From IMG/VR virus record IMGVR_UViG_3300027796_000030, positions 1-32,151 of that record: DNA of 32,151 bases. One strand, given 5' to 3'. A program made the translations under genes and the position numbers. The notes under the pieces were generated by a model. It was not told where the DNA came from. It did no database searches and saw only the letters and a program-made list of their open reading frames with translations. Within the stretch, counting starts at the first letter, position 1. Each line of letters begins with the position of its first letter. Below are positions 22,487 through 29,375 of this stretch, piece after piece. This DNA is from a virus.

Positions 22487-23176
22487 ATGCCAATGAATGC
22501 AGAGTTTTTGAAGAAGGCACTGTCAGGAGACGGTGACGTTGATGCCAAGATCACAGCGATCCTGACTGAGTACGAAGTCGACGTGAACGGGCTCAAGACG
22601 AACAAGCAGACCATCCTTCAGGAGAAGGAAGCGCTCGAAGCGAAGTTCAAGGCCCTCGAAACCGAGAAATCCGGATTCGACACGAAGGTCAAAGAACTCG
22701 AGGACAAGATCAAGAAAGCCGGAAGCGAGGACACGAAAGCGTTCTACGAAGCCGAGCTCAAGAAAGTGACCGAGACTCACGCGACGGAACTCAAGAAGCT
22801 GCAGGACGAGCGTGATTCGGCAATTGCTGAATCGTCGCGATACATCGCGAACGACGAATTCGCCAAGGCAACGAAGGATCTCAATATCAGACCGGAACTT
22901 CGCGAGGATCTTCGTGAAGTTCTCTATGCGCGCAACAAGTTCGAACGGAAGACGATCGACAAAGAGATTAAATACCTCAACGCCGAGAGTCGGACTGTGA
23001 AAGACGTGCTCGCGAACTATCTGCAGACGGATGCCGGCAAGGCATACCTTCTAAACGGAAACTCTGGCGGCGGCGCGGGCGGAAGCCGTTCCGGTAGCAC
23101 AACTCAGCCGCCCAAAGAACCGACGACTTCAAGAGAAGCGTTGGCTCAGGCGCTCACCGAAGCACCTGAGAAGTAA
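22487..23176 (+). CDS. Capsid scaffolding protein
   Basis: AGGAG at 22473-22477 precedes ATG 22487. The 229-residue product has a short head, then a long coiled coil (about residues 35-115, rich in Lys, Glu and Leu), then a helical region and a Gly/Ser-rich disordered tail ending EALAQALTEAPEK. This is the architecture of phage GP20-type scaffolds, which nucleate prohead assembly and leave before DNA fills the head. Placement immediately before the major capsid gene supports it. Confidence 0.8.
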   Translation: MPMNAEFLKKALSGDGDVDAKITAILTEYEVDVNGLKTNKQTILQEKEALEAKFKALETEKSGFDTKVKELEDKIKKAGSEDTKAFYEAELKKVTETHATELKKLQDERDSAIAESSRYIANDEFAKATKDLNIRPELREDLREVLYARNKFERKTIDKEIKYLNAESRTVKDVLANYLQTDAGKAYLLNGNSGGGAGGSRSGSTTQPPKEPTTSREALAQALTEAPEK

Positions 23177-23191
23177 ACAAAGGAGGGCATT

Positions 23192-24286
23192 ATGCCTGTA
23201 ATCACTGGACAGATCGATTCGTTTGGAGTTCCGACTAACGCTCGGGATGTTTCCAAGGCTTTTTATATGATCAAGAAAGAGGAGTCCCCTCTCTTGAATC
23301 TCATTGAGATTCCCGGCGTTGCGGGTAATACCAAGCACTATTGGTGGGACGATGCGCGCCAGATTGCGAAAACCGCGCTTACCGCGGCCCACGTGTCGGC
23401 AAGCGGAACCTTTACGGTCGCCTCGACCAAAGGTCTTCGCGTTGGCTCGATCGTCTCTGTTGCTGGGATTGCATACCAGGTCACGGCTGTTTCCAGTGAT
23501 ACCGTTATTACGGTTTCTCTCCTGAGCGCCGCCGATGCTGCTGCAGCTTCCGGACTGGAAATGCAGTTTCACGGTACCGCCGCAAAAGAAGGCAAGGACT
23601 ACGAGGATACCGACTACACCCCCGAGGTCGAGCGCATGAACGTAACTCAGATTTTCGATGATTTCCTGAAAATCACCGGAACTGAGCGTGCCGTTAAGCG
23701 CGAAGCCAGCGATGCGGACCTTCTCCTGCAGATCGCCTCCAAGAAACTGGATCGGCTGTACCTCGCCCTCGGTCGTTCCATTTGGAGGAACCCGCTCGTA
23801 TCGCCGACCGAAAATACCGCTTCCCGCGTCCTCGGCGGAATCGAGTATTTCATCGCGAAATACGGATACGCTCCAGCTGCTTCCGCTTTCAGTGCCGCGA
23901 ACTTTGACGCGTTCCTCCTGGAGCTCGATAAGGCCGGTGCCGTTATTTCCGAAGCATGGATGAATCCGTCCGATCTCGGGAAATTCAGCGATCTCGATGT
24001 GAGCAAGGTGCAGATGCAGCGCGAGGACAAGTCCCGCGGAACGTTTGCCAATCAGTACGTATCGAAGTACGGTCACGTGCTCACCCTGAACACCGATCCG
24101 AACGCAACTCCTGGCCGGATCAACGTATTCAGCAAGAACGACATCAAGCTCCTCCCGCTTGCTGGCCGCCAGATGCAGATCGTCGACCTCGCCAAGACTG
24201 GAGACAACGATAAGCGTCAGCTCCTCGGCGAGTACACCATCGAGGTACGAAATTCTGCTTTGATGGGGACCTTCACCCCGTCGTAA
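23192..24286 (+). CDS. Major capsid protein (SU10/DUF5309-like)
   Basis: AAAGGAGG precedes ATG 23192. The 364-residue product fits the SU10-type HK97-fold capsid family: KHYWWDDAR near the N-terminus, an inserted beta-rich domain (about 60-135, with GTFTVASTKGLRVGSIVSVA), then VTQIFDDFLKITGTERAVKR, a long spine helix (LLLQIASKKLDRLYLALGRS) and the GGIEYFI loop. A C-terminal beta-rich part ends the protein. It forms the head shell. Terminator-like sequence follows its stop, so capsid transcripts may be favoured over the tail genes. Confidence 0.85.
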   Translation: MPVITGQIDSFGVPTNARDVSKAFYMIKKEESPLLNLIEIPGVAGNTKHYWWDDARQIAKTALTAAHVSASGTFTVASTKGLRVGSIVSVAGIAYQVTAVSSDTVITVSLLSAADAAAASGLEMQFHGTAAKEGKDYEDTDYTPEVERMNVTQIFDDFLKITGTERAVKREASDADLLLQIASKKLDRLYLALGRSIWRNPLVSPTENTASRVLGGIEYFIAKYGYAPAASAFSAANFDAFLLELDKAGAVISEAWMNPSDLGKFSDLDVSKVQMQREDKSRGTFANQYVSKYGHVLTLNTDPNATPGRINVFSKNDIKLLPLAGRQMQIVDLAKTGDNDKRQLLGEYTIEVRNSALMGTFTPS

Positions 24287-24301
24287 TCCGTCATGCTACT
24301 G

Positions 24302-24323
24302 AAAGGGCCGCAAGGCCCTTTTC
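24302..24323 (+). terminator. Intrinsic terminator after the major capsid gene
   Basis: AAAGGGCC (24302-24309) pairs with GGCCCTTT (24314-24321) around a GCAA tetraloop and is followed by a T-run. The hairpin is small, so partial read-through into the connector and tail genes is likely. No new promoter is evident in the short gap before the next gene. Confidence 0.7.
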
Positions 24324-24344
24324 TGTATAAGGAGATTTTAGATA

Positions 24345-24623
24345 ATGAAAATCGATACGAAAGGCAAAGACTATTTTGAGAATGGTGTTTGCTATCACGC
24401 AGATGAAGAGGGTTTTGTGAATACTCCTGGTAAACAAACCGAGGAAGAAGACACCGCCGATCCGGACAAGGAAGCTCTTGTCGCGAAACTTCTCGCGCTC
24501 AAAGAAGCTCATCCCAAGATCGTAAAGGCGGCCCCTTCGCAGATTCCCGCGATGAGTGCCAAAACACTCACCAAGCTCATCGCTGAAGCCGAAGCGGCCA
24601 TCGCCGCGGGGAACCAGGAGTAA
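24345..24623 (+). CDS. Small acidic protein after capsid gene
   Basis: AAGGAG lies ten bases before ATG 24345. The 92-residue product starts MKIDTKGKDYFENGVCYHAD, has an acidic linker (TEEEDTADPDKEA), and ends with two helices (MSAKTLTKLIAEAEAAIAAG) that resemble a SAP/HeH-like helix-turn motif. Genes at this place in related phages encode minor head or connector factors. Function unknown. Confidence 0.55.
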   Translation: MKIDTKGKDYFENGVCYHADEEGFVNTPGKQTEEEDTADPDKEALVAKLLALKEAHPKIVKAAPSQIPAMSAKTLTKLIAEAEAAIAAGNQE

Positions 24624-24626
24624 TCC

Positions 24627-25181
24627 ATGGCAATCACGCTCGTCGTCGAGGACGGAACTGGTCTTGCGACCGCAAATACCTACATATCCGCCTCCAACGC
24701 AGACCTCTACAACGCCAATCTTGGCCGCGCGGAATGGTCTGTACTCGACGACGAAGTGAAAGCCGCAGCCCTCATTAAGGCAACGCAGTTCATCGATGCT
24801 TCGTTCCAGTGGATCGGAAAGAAAAAAACCTCGGCGCAAGCCCTCAAGTGGCCGCGTGTCGAGGGAAAAACTCCTGACGGTATCGAGATCCAGCTCTCAG
24901 ACAGCGACGGTTTCGGTATTGAAGGCGTTCCTTCGCCGGTATCGAAAGCAGTTGCGGAAACGGCCTTCTTGTCGCTCTCAAACGATCTTTTTCAGATTGC
25001 CGACCCGAACGGGAAAGTTATTCGCGATAAGACCGACGTGCTCGAGACCGAGTATCAGCCGGATTCGCCGAGCCTTAAGCCTGCTGCGCCGACGCTTTTC
25101 AGCGCGGTCAACCTCATGCTCCGCGGTCTCTACTCGGCGCCGACCGGTGGAATGGTTATTGGAAAGGCGATTCGCGGATGA
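24627..25181 (+). CDS. Head-tail connector (adaptor), DnaT-like family
   Basis: The 184-residue product has the pattern of the so-called DnaT-like phage family: VVEDGTGLATANTYISASNA, LIKATQFIDASFQWIGKKKT, LKWPRV, VSKAVAETAFLSLSN, and a tail helix. Despite the family name, its place between capsid and tail genes and its helical-bundle pattern match gp6/gp15-type adaptors which sit under the portal. It overlaps the next gene by 4 bases. Confidence 0.72.
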   Translation: MAITLVVEDGTGLATANTYISASNADLYNANLGRAEWSVLDDEVKAAALIKATQFIDASFQWIGKKKTSAQALKWPRVEGKTPDGIEIQLSDSDGFGIEGVPSPVSKAVAETAFLSLSNDLFQIADPNGKVIRDKTDVLETEYQPDSPSLKPAAPTLFSAVNLMLRGLYSAPTGGMVIGKAIRG

Positions 25182-25561
25182 ACTACGAAGCGAAACGGAT
25201 CGCGACCTACGCGAATTTAAAAGCGAAAGGCGCGCCGTGTACCCTCGTAAAGCCGGTACCTGGCGAAGAGCCTTCTTACGATTCGGATACTGACGAGACC
25301 ACAACGCCTTCGACAAGCCATTCAGGCGTCTGCGTGATTACCAGTTTCGAGGCGAAAGTCATCGATGGAAAGACGATCCTTGCGAACGACCTGAAGATCC
25401 TCTGCCTGTTTGCTGATCAATCAATTCCCGATGCTGACAAGGACCAGATCGTTGTGAACCCCGGGACGGCTTATAAGGAAACGATCAACGTCGTCGGAGG
25501 TTTTTCGCTCAAACCGGACGGGAAGACGGTGATTCTGTTTACTGCGCAGGGACGGAAGTAA
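25178..25561 (+). CDS. Head-closure / head-tail joining protein candidate
   Basis: The 127-residue product has a mostly beta pattern (SHSGVCVITSFEAKVIDGKT, then KILCLFADQSIPDADKDQIV and GGFSLKPDGKTVILFTAQGR), as in small head-closure proteins. Its position between the adaptor and the gp10-like gene is the conserved place of that gene. Assignment rests on synteny and predicted fold only. Confidence 0.6.
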   Translation: MNYEAKRIATYANLKAKGAPCTLVKPVPGEEPSYDSDTDETTTPSTSHSGVCVITSFEAKVIDGKTILANDLKILCLFADQSIPDADKDQIVVNPGTAYKETINVVGGFSLKPDGKTVILFTAQGRK

Positions 25562-25999
25562 ATGTCTTCTTGGACGCTTCCGCTCGATGCCTGGGTGGAT
25601 AAAAGGAAGATTCAGATATCGAAGACCCGCGAGATTCTCGCTATGGCGATTTTCACGAGAGTCGTTTTGAGAACTCCGGTTGATGCTGGAGCCGCGAGAC
25701 AGAATTGGCTTGTTACCTTGAATCACCCGACCTACGAGTACGATACCGGTAAGGCGAAGGGTGGCCGGGTAATGAGCGACGGACAGAATGCAATCGCGGG
25801 CGCAAATGGTGATGACACAATCATCATGCAGAACAATATGCCGTATATCGAAAAGCTCGAGTACGGTGGATACGGACCGAACAGCAAGAGCGGGAAGACG
25901 GTAAATGGCTTTTCGAAGCAGGCACCGCGCGGAATGGTCGGAATCACGATGCAGGAATTCGGCGGCCTCGTGACAGAAGCAGTGGAGAAGGCGAAATGA
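25562..25999 (+). CDS. HK97 gp10-like tail component
   Basis: The gene starts directly after the previous stop. The 145-residue product shows the gp10 pattern: RTPVDAGAARQNWLVTLNHP after a first helix, then MPYIEKLEYGGYGP and KQAPRGMVGITMQEF. Proteins of this family act in tail completion or at the neck of siphoviruses. The next gene overlaps its end by 4 bases. Confidence 0.83.
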   Translation: MSSWTLPLDAWVDKRKIQISKTREILAMAIFTRVVLRTPVDAGAARQNWLVTLNHPTYEYDTGKAKGGRVMSDGQNAIAGANGDDTIIMQNNMPYIEKLEYGGYGPNSKSGKTVNGFSKQAPRGMVGITMQEFGGLVTEAVEKAK

Positions 26000-26451
26000 T
26001 AGATACGTACATCGAAGAAACGCTGACCGAAACCTTCAAAACGCTTTCGCTGATCAAAACGAAAACTGTGAACGGCAAGCAGGAAATAAATGTTGCTGAG
26101 CCGAATAAGGCTTTTACCCAGGCGAACTGGATGAAAGAAACTGAAGGCTGGTACGAGATCGACTTTCTTCCCGGTGAACCGATTCAATCAGAACTCGGAA
26201 CTTCTGGCCGTAATCGCTGGGTCGGAATATTCCAGGTCACGATCTGCGTCAAGCTCAACATCGGTAAGGGAATGATAAACGCTCGGTTTAACGCAATTGC
26301 GGACTTATTCAAGCGCGGAACCGTGTTTTCAGGGATTGAGATAACAAGTTGCCATCGGAGCCCGAATCTGACGTCCGAGCTCGAGGGTGCTGAAGTAGAC
26401 CATTACAGGCTGCCGGTTCGCATTGCGTACCGCGCGGACCTCGCGAATTAA
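25996..26451 (+). CDS. Tail terminator (DUF4128-like)
   Basis: The 151-residue product matches the pattern of DUF4128 tail-terminator proteins: a helix at the start (DTYIEETLTETFKTLSLIKT), NRWVGIFQVTICVKLNIGKG, and ADLFKRGTVFSGIEITSCHR. These cap the tail tube and stop its growth. Position between gp10-like and tail tube genes agrees. Confidence 0.75.
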   Translation: MIDTYIEETLTETFKTLSLIKTKTVNGKQEINVAEPNKAFTQANWMKETEGWYEIDFLPGEPIQSELGTSGRNRWVGIFQVTICVKLNIGKGMINARFNAIADLFKRGTVFSGIEITSCHRSPNLTSELEGAEVDHYRLPVRIAYRADLAN

Positions 26452-26466
26452 ACCAGGAGGAATATC

Positions 26467-27648
26467 ATGGCGAGAAAAAAAAGCGGTGCGAACCGAGGGC
26501 TTTATTTCGGACAGTACGACGGAAAAGGAAGTATACCGGCCGCTCCGGTTGCGATGTTCCTCAGGAACACTTCGGATACCATTGATGGTAAGACCGAAAT
26601 GATCAAATCGAACGAGCTCCTTCCCGGACGCTCGACTTCTGCTCCGATGCCAGGGAATTCTTCCTCGGGCGGCGGTGTCCCGATCGAGTTCTCCGCGCTT
26701 TCTTTCGATCGGCTTTTGTCCGGTCTTCTCATGTCGAACTGGATCCGTGATGCTACGAATCCGAAAGTATCAACGCTCGTCCCTGGCTCAATCGCAAAAA
26801 AGTTCTGGATCCTCAAGCACTTCGCTGAAGCGGATTATCCGCTCTATCAGCTTTTCAAGAAGAACATGGTCGACTCGCTTGATCTGACCTTTGCGGTTAA
26901 TGCGATCGTGACCGGTACCTTCAATTTCGTCGGCGTCAACGACCCTCTCATGGAGAAGACGAATCCGGTTGTTGGTCTTGCGTCCCTCCCGGCACCGCTA
27001 ACCACCGAAGCGTTCACATCGCGGATTGGATACCTCAATATTGACGCGGTCGAATGCAAAGAATCGAAGGATTTCAAGCTCACGGTGAAGAACAATCTCG
27101 CTGCGATATACGCGCTTTTCCAGAGCGAGGCAGACGTCATTGAGAAGGCTCTCGATGTTACGGGTTCGGTTACGATCTTTTTCACTGACGAGGAAGCGTA
27201 TAACAAGGCCGTAAACGGGGCGACCGTTGTATTCGCGATTCAGGTTTCTGACACCGCAGGAAACTCGTATCTTTTCGAGCTCTCGGGAACAAAGTTCGAC
27301 ACCCACAGCTCGGCTGTTTCAGGCAAAGACGAAATGGCACCTCCGTTCCCGTTCACCGCATTCGGAACGAACGTCGTTAAAATCACGCGAACCCTCGCGA
27401 CTGCTCCGACGCTCTTCACGTTGACCTACGACGATAACGACTCGACCGGTGGAACCGTCCCCGCGGACGCCACGCTCCAGGAAGGAGGCGCAATGCTCTT
27501 TGCCTCGGCGAACTCCGGAACCCTCGTGAAGACCGGTTCGACCTTCGACGGTTGGAACACGGCAGCCGATGGTAGCGGAACCGATTACGCGGTCGGTGAG
27601 GCTGTCGTACTCGAGGGGAATATGACGCTGTACGCGGTGTGGATCTGA
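26467..27648 (+). CDS. Major tail tube protein with C-terminal InlB-type repeat
   Basis: AGGAGG precedes ATG 26467. The 393-residue product has a beta-rich tail tube domain (about 1-310; for example SLDLTFAVNAIVTGTFNFVG and MAPPFPFTAFGTNVVKITRT) followed by a Listeria-Bacteroides (InlB B-type) repeat at about 315-393: LTYDDNDSTGGTVPADAT, then FDGWNTAADGSGTDYAVGEA and TLYAVWI. The extra domain would be displayed on the outside of each tail ring and may help host attachment. Similar decorations exist on tail tubes of other phages. Confidence 0.82.
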   Translation: MARKKSGANRGLYFGQYDGKGSIPAAPVAMFLRNTSDTIDGKTEMIKSNELLPGRSTSAPMPGNSSSGGGVPIEFSALSFDRLLSGLLMSNWIRDATNPKVSTLVPGSIAKKFWILKHFAEADYPLYQLFKKNMVDSLDLTFAVNAIVTGTFNFVGVNDPLMEKTNPVVGLASLPAPLTTEAFTSRIGYLNIDAVECKESKDFKLTVKNNLAAIYALFQSEADVIEKALDVTGSVTIFFTDEEAYNKAVNGATVVFAIQVSDTAGNSYLFELSGTKFDTHSSAVSGKDEMAPPFPFTAFGTNVVKITRTLATAPTLFTLTYDDNDSTGGTVPADATLQEGGAMLFASANSGTLVKTGSTFDGWNTAADGSGTDYAVGEAVVLEGNMTLYAVWI

Positions 27649-27650
27649 TC

Positions 27651-28145
27651 ATGAGCACGAAACTTTCTGATCTGAATGCTGGTACCAGGCTTCGCGCTGG
27701 TAAAGCAATGGCTCAGCTTCTGAAAGAAAACGTTGCTTACGTCGTGACTTACACCCTTCGCACTGAGGCGGAACAGTATGCGCTTTGGTGCCAAGGGAGA
27801 AAGCCTCTTTCTTTCGTGAATGATAAACGTAGGGAAGTCGGCCTCTATCTTCTTGCTGAATATGAAAACAAGTACACCGTGACGAATTGCGATGGCAAGA
27901 GAAAGAGTGAAGGCGGAACCGGAAGGAGTGCGCATCAGACCGGCAATGCGCTCGACGTCGTTCCGCTCGAGAACGGAAAAGCGATCTGGCCGGTACCGGA
28001 AGATCCGCGATGGGAGAAAATCTCAGCGGCTTTCATCGCTCAAGGCTTCACATGGGGCGGCGACTGGGACCGGGACGGTTTGACCGCACTCGAAGGCGAC
28101 GACGACGAGGATATGGTCGACTATCCACATTATCAGCTTATGTAA
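27651..28145 (+). CDS. Endolysin, M15/VanY-type peptidase
   Basis: ATG 27651 begins two bases after the tail tube stop. The 164-residue product is a lone M15-type zinc peptidase: SAHQTGNALDVVP gives His95 and Asp102, and YPHYQL near the end gives His160, the three zinc ligands of L-Ala-D-Glu or D-Ala-D-Ala cleaving enzymes. TLRTEAEQYALWCQGRKPLS is also typical of that fold. No signal peptide is seen, so release probably needs the holin encoded next. Placement within the tail module is unusual. Confidence 0.82.
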   Translation: MSTKLSDLNAGTRLRAGKAMAQLLKENVAYVVTYTLRTEAEQYALWCQGRKPLSFVNDKRREVGLYLLAEYENKYTVTNCDGKRKSEGGTGRSAHQTGNALDVVPLENGKAIWPVPEDPRWEKISAAFIAQGFTWGGDWDRDGLTALEGDDDEDMVDYPHYQLM

Positions 28146-28178
28146 GCTCGACCGGCTTTAAGGGCAAAGGAAAATCGA

Positions 28179-28532
28179 ATGGATATTATGGCAATTCTTT
28201 CTTGGATTCTGATGATTCTCGTCGCTTCATTCGACGTGATCGGTCTTATCGAGGGAGTGAAATCGATATCTGTAGCGATCAAGGCGAAGAAAGGCCAAGC
28301 TTGGCCGATTCTCTCGATCGGGTTCTCTGTTCTGGTCGCTGTCTTCTTGGGTAATACCAAATCCGACATTTTCGGCTCGAAGCTGAACGCGATCCTATTT
28401 GCGGCCGTTACGATTTTCGCCTTCATCGAGCTACTCGGGTATAACGTAATCGTGAAATGGATTTTCACTGTCGTTGATTCGAAGATCGAAAAAATCGACC
28501 CAGGGAATCATGGCTTTGATCGTTTGACATAA
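28179..28532 (+). CDS. Holin candidate (three membrane helices)
   Basis: AAAGGA precedes ATG 28179. The 117-residue product has three hydrophobic helices: about 3-28 (MAILSWILMILVASFDVIGL), about 42-58 (WPILSIGFSVLVAVFLG) and about 70-95 (NAILFAAVTIFAFIELLGYN). It is small and lies directly after the endolysin, the standard signs of a holin. The charged C-terminus (DSKIEKIDPG) would face the cytoplasm. It does not match a named holin family that I recognise. Confidence 0.65.
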   Translation: MDIMAILSWILMILVASFDVIGLIEGVKSISVAIKAKKGQAWPILSIGFSVLVAVFLGNTKSDIFGSKLNAILFAAVTIFAFIELLGYNVIVKWIFTVVDSKIEKIDPGNHGFDRLT

Positions 28533-28551
28533 CCGCAATTGCTTCTATACC

Positions 28552-28569
28552 CCGGTCCGTATGGGCCGG
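28552..28569 (+). terminator. Weak hairpin after the holin gene
   Basis: CCGGTCC (28552-28558) and GGGCCGG (28563-28569) pair with one G-U and a four-base loop, in the gap between the holin and chaperone genes. Only ATTTCT follows, so it may be an attenuator or RNA stability element rather than an efficient terminator. Confidence 0.4.
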
Positions 28570-28593
28570 TATTTCTAAGACATGAGGTTTGAA

Positions 28594-29067
28594 ATGGATC
28601 TTGGCAAGCTTGCAACGCACAAAAACGCGGAAGAGGGTGTTTGGTTTGAACCGGTCGTTTTCGGTTATGCAACCGGTGTGGAATTTCGTGTACTCGGAGC
28701 TGATTCCGACGTCGTTCGGAAACAGGCACAAGTGAGCCTCAACGAGATTCGAGCGCTTACACAACCCCAGCAGGAACGAATTAACTTCGTTGAGCGGAAT
28801 CGCGAAGCAGTCGTTGTTCGCGTCCTCGAGATCCGTGGCAAAGAAGGAAAACCGGTCATCCTCGATGGTGCCGAAGTCGAGAATACCGCGGCCGGATATC
28901 GGAAAATCTTCATCGCGTGCCCCGAGATCCAGGATGCCGTGAAAGCATTCTCGGATAAACGTGCAAATTTTTTGCCGGAAGAGAAGGAGACCTCGAACGA
29001 GCAATCCGACGCTTCTTCTTCCTCAATCACCCATACAGCGTCGGACGAGGGAAAGAAAGACAAGTAA
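28594..29067 (+). CDS. Tail assembly chaperone gpG-like
   Basis: GAGG at 28584-28587 serves ATG 28594 better than the upstream ATG 28582, which overlaps that site. The 157-residue product begins MDLGKLATHKNAEEGVWFEP and ends with a Ser/Lys-rich acidic tail. Location right before the tape measure gene and the following frameshift site mark it as the short tail assembly chaperone, which coats the tape measure during tail growth. The frame ends at TAA 29065-29067 unless ribosomes slip at 29049-29055. Confidence 0.75.
   Translation: MDLGKLATHKNAEEGVWFEPVVFGYATGVEFRVLGADSDVVRKQAQVSLNEIRALTQPQQERINFVERNREAVVVRVLEIRGKEGKPVILDGAEVENTAAGYRKIFIACPEIQDAVKAFSDKRANFLPEEKETSNEQSDASSSSITHTASDEGKKDK
29049..29055 (+). 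promoter_or_regulatory. Programmed -1 frameshift site GGGAAAG
   Basis: The heptamer is read in zero frame as G-GGA-AAG, the X-XXY-YYZ form, and is identical to the slippery site of lambda G/GT. It is ten bases before the gpG-like stop. The -1 frame after it is open for 106 codons to 29375 and has no good start of its own. Confidence 0.88.
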
Positions 29068-29375
29068 TACGCAATCGCGAGGACCGGGATTTCTTCTTCG
29101 AGAACTACGGAGTTCCAAAAGAAGGAACTACGGCCTACCAAAAGTTCGAACCGTATATGGAGATCGCGCCGCCTGAGTGCTTCTCGTGGCTTTATGGCGA
29201 GTTTATCAATCTCTATAACGCGAATGAAACCGTGATAACTCCGGCAACTATACGTGAATACCAGGAACTCAAGCAGTTCCATTTTTCATTGTACGAAATC
29301 GACCTGATCTTCTGTATGAAGAACTGGGCGAATGATGAAAAGCAAAAACTAGAAAAGGAGGTTGCCGATGTCTGA
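29055..29375 (+). CDS. gpT-like extension, made by -1 frameshift (gpGT)
   Basis: After slippage, translation continues from 29055 as ERQVIRNREDRDFFFENYG, giving a fusion of about 154 + 106 = 260 residues. The extension (TTAYQKFEPYMEIAPPECFS, then LYEIDLIFCMKNW) looks protein-like from its first residues. The only ATG in this frame, at 29157, has no ribosome site and would lose the first third, so a separate gene is unlikely. In lambda, gpGT bridges gpG, tape measure and tail tube. The end lies just after the start of the tape measure gene. Confidence 0.82.
   Translation, partial: ERQVIRNREDRDFFFENYGVPKEGTTAYQKFEPYMEIAPPECFSWLYGEFINLYNANETVITPATIREYQELKQFHFSLYEIDLIFCMKNWANDEKQKLEKEVADV

Noticed and set aside
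2405-26301. CGCAATTGCG as a phage-wide regulatory motif (2405, 7359, 26292)
   Set aside because: Two of the three copies are in coding sequence and encode Ala-Ile-Ala in frame. Only the copy at 7359 lies between genes.
29157-29375. Separate 72-codon gene starting at ATG 29157
   Set aside because: It lacks a ribosome site, and the same frame is open and protein-like back to the GGGAAAG slip site. It is better explained as the frameshift extension.
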